The translations under genes were made by a program, and so were the position numbers. From the NCBI RefSeq assembly GCF_021602025.1, contig NZ_BQHW01000043.1, forward strand, positions 1 to 33,725: 33,725 bases of DNA, written 5' to 3'. Source of the stretch: Pseudomonas ceruminis (GTDB lineage Bacteria; Pseudomonadota; Gammaproteobacteria; Pseudomonadales; Pseudomonadaceae). The notes under the pieces are model-generated. The model was not told where the DNA came from and ran no database searches. It saw only the letters and a program-made list of their open reading frames with translations. This document shows positions 7,152 to 12,782 of this stretch, piece after piece (within the stretch, counting starts at the first letter, position 1; every line of letters begins with the position of its first letter).

Positions 7152-8471
7152 TCAGAAGATGCTGATCGGGTACTCGACGAATACGCGGACTTCGTTGCCG
7201 TCGTCGTTGTAGCCGTTCTGGCGTACAGCGTTGTTGGTGCGAACGAACGAGCTGCGCAGCTTGATCGACAGGTCCTTGGCCGGGCCGTCTTGAACGACGT
7301 AACGGATCTGGTTGAAGATTTCGCGCTCTTTACCTTCGCCGAAGCCTTGTGGGTTGGCGATGTTGCGGGTGTTGATGTTGTCACCCACCACGTAGGCCAG
7401 CTTGTAGGTCAGGCCCGGGATACCGTAGGCACCGAAGTCCAGACCGTAGCCCAGCTGCCAGGAGCGCTCGTCTTCGGCGTTGAAGTCGGACCAGTAGGAG
7501 TTGGCCAGGTAGATGGTCGAACCACCGTCACCCACGCCGCCCTGGTTCTGGTACCAGCCGTAGTTGTAGCCGGTGCTGCCGGTGCTGCGCTGGTGCGCGA
7601 TGGTGAACGAGTGCGCACCGTAGGCGTAGGTCGCGGCCAGGCTCCAGATGGTGTTGGAGTCGCCGTTGAGGCCAGCTTCCTGAACGTACTTCTTGTCGAT
7701 GTCCGACTTGTAGCCGTTGAAGTCCAGGGTCAGGGACTGGTCGCTGGCAATCGGGAAGACGTAGTTCAAGCCCAGGTAGTGCTTCTTCATCACGTCTTCG
7801 TTGTCGGCGGTGTACAGCGAAGCGGTGAAGTTGTCGGTGAACTTGTAGCTACCACCGAAGACGTTGATCGACTTCAGGCCGCCACCGTCACGGCGCTCGG
7901 CACTCTTGCGCGCTTCCTGAGTGAAGCGGCCGGCGTTCAGTTCCAGGCCCTGGATCTCTTTGGAGGTGATCAGGGTACCGGTGAAGCTTTCTGGCAGCAG
8001 ACGGGCGTCGTCGTACTGCAGCACTGGCAGTGCTGGCATCTGGTCACCGTACTTGAGCACGGTGTTGGAGATGCGGAATTTCACGGCTGCGCCGCCACGG
8101 GCCAGGTTATGCGGCGAGCTAGCGTTGCCGTCGGCATTGGTGGTTTCGTGTGGCTTGAAGAAGTCGACGCCGCCGCCACCGTTGTGGCCCTTGCCGCCGT
8201 CCAGACGCAGGGCGTACAGGCCGAATGCGTCGACACCGACACCGACGGTGCCCTGGGTGAAACCGGAGGAGAAGTTGGCGATGACGCCTTGGCCCCATTC
8301 GATCTGGTCATCGGTACCGTGTTTCTTGTCACGGTTGATGTAAGCGTTGCGCAGGAGGACGTTTGCGTGGCTGTCCTCGATGAAGCCCTTGCTGTCGGCC
8401 TGCTCGTTGGCCTGGGCCTGGGTCGCGGCGATCATCGCCAAGGCGACCAGGCTGATCCTGGTTTTCAACAT
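7152..8471 (-). CDS. oprQ: OprD-family outer-membrane porin (OprQ/OprE type)
   Basis: This 439-residue OprD-family channel takes up small molecules across the outer membrane. It has a signal peptide ending near residue 22 (TQAQA/NEQ). The family opening GFIEDSHANVLLRNAYINRD and then IEWGQGVIANFSSGFTQG follow, with alternating beta-strand pattern throughout and a C-terminal aromatic residue (EYPISIF). The paralogue name is from memory of the gene order in P. putida, where an OprQ/OprE3 porin lies beside the glutamate-synthase-like gene; the exact subfamily and substrate cannot be fixed from sequence alone. AAGGAAAAC precedes the ATG. A terminator-like hairpin lies 100 bases upstream on the same strand, so expression may be controlled by attenuation or the hairpin may end a separate RNA. 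Confidence 0.85.
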   Translation of the reverse strand: MLKTRISLVALAMIAATQAQANEQADSKGFIEDSHANVLLRNAYINRDKKHGTDDQIEWGQGVIANFSSGFTQGTVGVGVDAFGLYALRLDGGKGHNGGGGVDFFKPHETTNADGNASSPHNLARGGAAVKFRISNTVLKYGDQMPALPVLQYDDARLLPESFTGTLITSKEIQGLELNAGRFTQEARKSAERRDGGGLKSINVFGGSYKFTDNFTASLYTADNEDVMKKHYLGLNYVFPIASDQSLTLDFNGYKSDIDKKYVQEAGLNGDSNTIWSLAATYAYGAHSFTIAHQRSTGSTGYNYGWYQNQGGVGDGGSTIYLANSYWSDFNAEDERSWQLGYGLDFGAYGIPGLTYKLAYVVGDNINTRNIANPQGFGEGKEREIFNQIRYVVQDGPAKDLSIKLRSSFVRTNNAVRQNGYNDDGNEVRVFVEYPISIF

Positions 8472-8564
8472 GTTGTTTTCCTTATTTCTTAATCAAAAAC
8501 GCTCTGCAATATGACGCCAGGAACCAACGCCCCTTCGTAGGTTCGACGCTATGCGGATCCAAAC

Positions 8565-8635
8565 TGAAAAGCCCGCCGAGGGTCGCGTGGCGGGCCTTGT
8601 GCAGCAGCATGGCCAAGTCATGGCCAGCAGGCGTT
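8565..8635 (-). ncRNA. Candidate small RNA or attenuated leader upstream of the porin gene
   Basis: A sigma-70-like promoter (8642-8671) would start transcription near 8635. About 40 bases later comes a perfect 7-bp GC stem, GCCCGCC (8571-8577 on the plus strand) with GGCGGGC (8589-8595), followed on the minus strand by TTTT. The predicted product is about 70 nt with two further GGCC-containing short repeats that could fold. It could be a free-standing small RNA, or the porin leader with an intrinsic terminator. I do not recognise it as a named RNA. Confidence 0.45.
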
Positions 8636-8641
8636 GGCCGA

Positions 8642-8671
8642 ATCCTAGCCGTGTGCGATTACAAATGTCAA
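8642..8671 (-). promoter_or_regulatory. Sigma-70-type promoter upstream of the porin
   Basis: On the minus strand a perfect -35 TTGACA (8671-8666) is followed after 18 bases by TAGGAT (8647-8642), a four-of-six match to the -10. It reads toward the candidate small RNA and the porin gene. The perfect -35 in a stretch otherwise without genes makes it more credible than a random match. Confidence 0.5.
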
Positions 8672-8936
8672 AAACTCGTGAAATGCAGGTTGATATAACC
8701 AAAATCACGGTCGGGAATAGTGCATTTCCATACAGGTTCGCGCCATCGGCGGGCAATTTGTCTCCTGTCGGATAAAGCGGTTTAAGTCAGCCGATTTTTC
8801 GCCCCGGGCAGCACCAAAGCACTAGTTACAAAGTGATACATATGTAAAGACAAGGCTTTACAAATACCCAAGCAGCAGTAAATGGCAAGCATTACCATTC
8901 GCACCTTTTTATCATCTGCCTCCGGTCCGGATACCC
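8672..8936. other. Intergenic region between divergent porin and receptor genes
   Basis: This is the part of the 465-base gene-free stretch (8472-8936) not covered by the promoter and RNA candidate. It is AT-richer near the receptor. At about 8880-8899, AATGGCAAGCATTACCATT has AATGG/CCATT arms and a partial match to a Fur box, which would fit iron control of the receptor, but the match is weak. No tRNA, riboswitch or convincing open frame is visible. Confidence 0.4.
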
Positions 8937-11039
8937 ATGCTTGCCCCTTGCCGCCTTTCGCCCCTGACGCTTGGCCTGTCGCTGCTGTTCAGCGCCAGCC
9001 TGGCCAGCGCCGCTACCACGACCCTGCCCGAACTGGCGGTTACCGCCGACAGTGAGCGCGAAGAAGACAACCCGCGTGTGAAGGACGTCAGCACTGCCAC
9101 ACGCACCTCCACCCCCGTGCGCTATGTGCCGCAGGCCATCGACACGGTGAAGACGGCCAACGTGCTGGACTACGGCAGCAGCTCGCTGGGCAAGGCGCTC
9201 GAAGGCATCCCCAACGTCAGCAGCGGCGCCGATACCCGCTTCGATAGCGTGCGTATTCGCGGCTTCGAGGCGAGCAACGACTTCTACCTGGACGGTATTC
9301 GCGACGACAGCCAGTACATTCGGGACCTGCACAACATCGAGCGGGTCGAAGTGCTCAAGGGGCCGGCAGCAGTACTGTATGGCCGTGGCAGCCAGGGCGG
9401 TATCGTCAACCGGGTCAGCAAGGCGCCGGAGCATGGCCGCCGCTCCTCCATCGAGGCCCAGGGCGGCAGCCAGGACCTGCGCAGCCTGTACGCAGACCTG
9501 AGCGCCGACCCCAGCGACACGCTTAGCCTGCGCCTGAACATGGGCAACGAGGACAGCAACAGTTTCCGCGATGGCATCGATGGCAGCCGCCAGCTGTTCG
9601 CCCCGTCCATGAGCTGGCAGCTCTCGCCCGACCTGAACTGGCTGGTGCAGTACGAGTACAGCCGCTACAACCGCACACCCGACCGTGGCATCCCTGGCGT
9701 CAACGGCCGCCCGGCAGATGTCAGCCGTAGCACCACCTACGGCGATACCCAGCGCGACTACATCGATGACCGTGCGCAATCCTTGCGCTCGCGGCTCAAC
9801 TACCAGCTCAACGACAGCTGGCAACTGCGCCACACCCTTGGCCTGTTCAAACTCGACAGCGAGTTCGATAACACCTATGCCACGGGCTACAACGCAAGCA
9901 ACAACACGGTTACGCGGCAGCGCTGGCAGCAAGACCTGAACACCCGCAACCTGTTCAACAACCTCGAAGCCGAAGGCGACCTGGCCACCTGGGGCGTGGA
10001 GCACAAGGTGCTGCTGGGCCTTGAGTTCGGCAACCAGCGCCGCGACCCCACGCTGTCTACCGCTGCCGCCGTGTCGGCCGGAGGCCAGCCGGTGCCCAGC
10101 CTGAGCCTGAACCACCCCGACCGCCACCTGCAGCACAACGGGCGCATGGTGGTCTCCAGCGACAACCACACGGTGGTCGACAGCCGAGGCCTGTACCTGC
10201 AAGACCAGATCCGCCTCAATGATCAGTGGCAGATCCTGGCCGGCGTGCGCTTCGACCAGTTCGAAGTACAAACCACCAACAACGTGCGCAACCTGACCGA
10301 AAAACAGGACAGCAACACCACCAGCCCACGCCTGGGCGTGGTCTATACGCCATGGCGCGATCACTCGTTCTATGCGTCATGGAGCAAAACCTTCTCGCCT
10401 GTGGGCGGTGGCCTGATAGGCATCACCCCGGGCGCCCCCGGCAACACCAACGACACCGGCCCGGAACTGACCCGGCAGAAGGAGATCGGGGTCAAAAGCG
10501 ACTGGTTCGACGAGCGCCTGAGCACCACCTTGGCCCTCTACGAGCTGGAGCTGTACAACCGCCGCACGCGTGACCCGAACAACCCGGAAATCACCCTGCT
10601 CAGCGGCCTGCAGCGCTCGCGTGGCATCGAGCTGACCGCCACCGGCAACATCGTCGGCAACTGGTATGTACGGGGCGGCATCGGTGTGCAGGATGCCACC
10701 GTGGTCAAGGACAACAACGGCCTGGAAGGCAACCGCATCAACGACGTCGCCAAACGCAACGCCAGCCTGTTCGTCACCTGGAAGCCGGAACTTGGCTGGT
10801 ACGCCGAAACCGGGCTGACCCTGGTCGGTGAGCGTTATGCCGACAACCAGAACACCACGGTCATGCCCGGTTATGGCCGTTGGGATGCGCTGGCAGGATT
10901 GCGTACCCATGACTGGGATGTGCGGGCAGCGTTGAGCAACATTGCCGACAAGACCTACTACAGCTCGGCGACCAGTGCGGCGCAGATCCAGCCGGGCGAC
11001 CCGCGCAGCCTGGTGGTGACGGGCACATACCGCTTCTAA
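8937..11039 (+). CDS. TonB-dependent siderophore receptor, Fiu/PiuA-like
   Basis: This 700-residue outer-membrane receptor has a signal peptide ending near residue 25 (SLASA/ATT), then a TonB box (LPELAVTA). The plug has VPQAIDTVKT, VRIRGFEASNDFYLDGIRDD and IERVEVLKGPAAVLYGRGSQ. The barrel ends with a terminal Phe (VTGTYRF). The plug motifs resemble catecholate-type receptors such as Fiu and PiuA, so a catecholate or related siderophore is the best guess, by family only. There is no STN signalling domain. No PiuC-like oxygenase gene follows. The promoter region is shared with the porin, and a possible weak Fur site lies about 40-60 bases upstream. There is no strong Shine-Dalgarno, so the exact start is moderately certain. 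Confidence 0.9.
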   Translation: MLAPCRLSPLTLGLSLLFSASLASAATTTLPELAVTADSEREEDNPRVKDVSTATRTSTPVRYVPQAIDTVKTANVLDYGSSSLGKALEGIPNVSSGADTRFDSVRIRGFEASNDFYLDGIRDDSQYIRDLHNIERVEVLKGPAAVLYGRGSQGGIVNRVSKAPEHGRRSSIEAQGGSQDLRSLYADLSADPSDTLSLRLNMGNEDSNSFRDGIDGSRQLFAPSMSWQLSPDLNWLVQYEYSRYNRTPDRGIPGVNGRPADVSRSTTYGDTQRDYIDDRAQSLRSRLNYQLNDSWQLRHTLGLFKLDSEFDNTYATGYNASNNTVTRQRWQQDLNTRNLFNNLEAEGDLATWGVEHKVLLGLEFGNQRRDPTLSTAAAVSAGGQPVPSLSLNHPDRHLQHNGRMVVSSDNHTVVDSRGLYLQDQIRLNDQWQILAGVRFDQFEVQTTNNVRNLTEKQDSNTTSPRLGVVYTPWRDHSFYASWSKTFSPVGGGLIGITPGAPGNTNDTGPELTRQKEIGVKSDWFDERLSTTLALYELELYNRRTRDPNNPEITLLSGLQRSRGIELTATGNIVGNWYVRGGIGVQDATVVKDNNGLEGNRINDVAKRNASLFVTWKPELGWYAETGLTLVGERYADNQNTTVMPGYGRWDALAGLRTHDWDVRAALSNIADKTYYSSATSAAQIQPGDPRSLVVTGTYRF

Positions 11040-11054
11040 GCGTGAAAGCCTGCG

Positions 11055-11083
11055 CCGGCCTTGGCGGGTAATGCCGCCCGCAC
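11055..11083. repeat. Possible degenerate REP-like element
   Basis: CCGGCCTTGGCGGGTAATGC followed by CGCCCGCAC resembles the P. putida REP pattern with several changes, and keeps a short GGCGG/CCGCC stem. It lies just past the receptor stop. It may equally be ordinary GC-rich intergenic sequence. Confidence 0.35.
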
Positions 11084-11090
11084 AAACGAA

Positions 11091-11116
11091 AACGCCACCG
11101 CAATCGCGGTGGCGTT
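11091..11116 (-). terminator. Rho-independent terminator between convergent genes
   Basis: AACGCCACCGC and GCGGTGGCGTT form an 11-bp perfect stem around AATC. The minus strand continues with TTTTCGTTTG, so it terminates the small minus-strand gene ending at 11143. On the plus strand the tail is weak, but it may also stop receptor transcription. Confidence 0.8.
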
Positions 11117-11142
11117 GTTCATGGTGCGGGCTCCTGCCCTGT

Positions 11143-11340
11143 TCAGTGCCATACACCCATCAGTGCTTCCAGCTCCGCATCGCTTAGCAGGCCTTGGGGG
11201 TAGCGGCCATCAAGCAAACGCCGTGGGTCGGTCGTCCTGACCTGACTGCTTCCCCGTTGTTTCAACCAGTGCGCCAGTGTTCTGAGCGCTTGGTGATTCA
11301 GTACCGATGGGCGCAAAGCCGACTCACTTGCTGTGTTCAT
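11143..11340 (-). CDS. Small hypothetical protein, 65 residues
   Basis: I do not recognise this family. The 65-residue protein is soluble-looking and mildly basic in the middle. It has a helical start (LNHQALRTLAHWLKQRG), a central RRLLDGRYPQGLLSD and a final helix (AELEALMGVWH). It has no signal peptide, membrane segment or cysteine. Support for it being real: normal Pseudomonas codon use, a terminator right after the stop with a T-run on its strand, no competing gene in the interval, and GGGAG about 12 bases before the ATG. The second half could be a short interaction motif, but nothing shows a function. Confidence 0.6.
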   Translation of the reverse strand: MNTASESALRPSVLNHQALRTLAHWLKQRGSSQVRTTDPRRLLDGRYPQGLLSDAELEALMGVWH

Positions 11341-11475
11341 GTCTACACGTACTCCCTAGGCCCGTGAGCGGCTAATCTACGTAGTGATTGTTACAGAATG
11401 GAGCGTCCGCCTGCCTGGCTTAACTCCATGAAAGGCAATACAAAACGTATGCCACTCGCACCTGCCGGGTGTCGC

Positions 11476-11504
11476 AAAAAAAAAGCCCGTCCTGGGACGG
11501 GCTT
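11476..11504 (-). terminator. Rho-independent terminator of aguA
   Basis: AAGCCCGTCC and GGACGGGCTT form a strong stem. On the minus strand it is followed by nine T residues, about 18 bases past the aguA stop. This is a textbook intrinsic terminator. Confidence 0.9.
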
Positions 11505-11521
11505 CTTCCGGCAACCTTGCT

Positions 11522-12628
11522 TCAGCGCTTGAACGGCGCCGGCTGCTGCTGGGTCAGGCAGTGGATGTTGCCGCCGCCGAGCAACAGTTCACGGCCAGGG
11601 ATCATCACCACTTCATGGTCCGGGAACACCTTGGCCAGAATCGCTCTGGCCTGGGCATCTGCCGGGTCATCGAAGCTCGGCGCGATGATGCCGCCGTTGA
11701 CGATCAGGAAGTTCACGTAGGACCCGGCCAGGCGTACCGACGGGTCACGTTCCTGGCTACCGGCCACCTGGTCGACACCCGCACATTCTTCTTCAGTGGC
11801 GAACAGCGGGCCCGGGATTGGCATCTTGTGCACCACGAACTCGCGACCTTTGGCATCACGGCTGTTTTTCAGCACGTCATACGCTGCATGGCAGCGTGCG
11901 TAGTTGGGGTCGTTGGAATCATCGGTCCAGGCCAGTAACACTTCACCAGGGCTGACGTAACAGCAGAAGTTGTCGACGTGGCCGTCGGTTTCATCGTTGT
12001 ACAGGCCATCCGGCAGCCAGACGATGGTTTCCACGGCCAGGTGCTCACGCAGGATGTCTTCGATCTGCTCGCGGTTCAGGTGCGGGTTGCGGTTATGGTT
12101 GAGCAGGCATTCTTCGGTGGTGATCAGGGTGCCTTCCCCGTCCACATGGATCGAACCGCCTTCCAGCACGAAGCCTTCGGTGTAATAGCGCTGGCAGCGC
12201 TCCATCTCCAGCACCTTGGCGGCCAGCTCCTCGTCACGGTTCCACGGCGCGTACAGGCCACCCTCGAAGCCACCCCAGGCGTTGAAGCCCCAGTCCACGC
12301 CACGCACTTCGCCAGCGTCGTTGATCACGAAGGTTGGGCCGGTGTCGCGCACCCAGGCGTCGTCATTGCTGATTTCCACCACGCGGATATTGGGCAGGTC
12401 GAGCTGGCGACGGGCGTTTTCGTATTGGCCAGCGGAAACCGCCACGGTGACCGGCTCGAAACGGGCGATGGCCTTGGCCAAGGTCACGTGGGCGGCCTGG
12501 GCAGGCTTGCCACCCAGGCGCCAGTTGTCAGAGCGCTCCGGCCAGACCATCCAGACCTGGCTCTGCGGCGCCCATTCGGCGGGCATGTGGAAACCGTCGG
12601 CGCGGGGGGTGGAGTTGAGGGTTTTCAT
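11522..12628 (-). CDS. aguA: Agmatine deiminase
   Basis: This enzyme hydrolyses agmatine to N-carbamoylputrescine and ammonia in the arginine decarboxylase route to putrescine. It has 368 residues, the usual Pseudomonas AguA length. The start is ATG 12628 ([18 protein letters not shown]), preceded by AGAGG at good spacing; an in-frame ATG five codons earlier is less likely. Seen: the family N-terminus, [36 protein letters not shown] and the C-terminal [13 protein letters not shown] with nucleophile Cys357. AguB (N-carbamoylputrescine amidohydrolase) is not in the window, so the next step must be encoded elsewhere. The upstream three-part gene has its own terminator, so aguA probably uses the promoter carrying the palindrome at 12687-12700. 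Confidence 0.96.
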   Translation of the reverse strand: MKTLNSTPRADGFHMPAEWAPQSQVWMVWPERSDNWRLGGKPAQAAHVTLAKAIARFEPVTVAVSAGQYENARRQLDLPNIRVVEISNDDAWVRDTGPTFVINDAGEVRGVDWGFNAWGGFEGGLYAPWNRDEELAAKVLEMERCQRYYTEGFVLEGGSIHVDGEGTLITTEECLLNHNRNPHLNREQIEDILREHLAVETIVWLPDGLYNDETDGHVDNFCCYVSPGEVLLAWTDDSNDPNYARCHAAYDVLKNSRDAKGREFVVHKMPIPGPLFATEEECAGVDQVAGSQERDPSVRLAGSYVNFLIVNGGIIAPSFDDPADAQARAILAKVFPDHEVVMIPGRELLLGGGNIHCLTQQQPAPFKR

Positions 12629-12671
12629 GGTTAACCTCTGCATGGGCCCTGGGCCGATGGTCTATGGGGAG

Positions 12672-12703
12672 ATGCCGAATTTATAACCGATATATATCGG
12701 CAT
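12672..12703. promoter_or_regulatory. Nested palindromes upstream of aguA, probable operator/promoter
   Basis: A perfect 14-bp palindrome, CCGATATATATCGG (12687-12700), lies 59 bases upstream of the aguA start. It sits inside a wider arrangement in which ATGCCGA (12672-12678) pairs with TCGGCAT (12697-12703). A perfect AT-cored palindrome at this position suits a dimeric repressor site. In P. aeruginosa the TetR-type AguR controls aguBA; no such regulator gene is visible here, so the binding protein is not known. Confidence 0.5.
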
Positions 12704-12735
12704 TAAAAGCGGAAAAATTCTGAATGGTTAGCAAA

Positions 12736-12775
12736 AATGCCGCTCAACCCGATATCAATCGACCTGAGCGGCATT
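12736..12775 (-). terminator. Rho-independent terminator of the three-part fusion gene
   Basis: AATGCCGCTCA (12736-12746) pairs with TGAGCGGCATT (12765-12775) over 11 bp with an 18-base loop. On the minus strand the stem ends in a T5 run (ATTTTTGC). It lies 7 bases past the stop at 12783, and separates the fusion gene from aguA. Confidence 0.8.
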
Positions 12776-12782
12776 CCGTAGC

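Noticed and set aside
8892-10364. 490-codon minus-strand frame opposite the second TonB receptor
   Set aside because: Shadow of the receptor; composition is Val/Ala/Gln-rich without domains, and the receptor frame has all family motifs.
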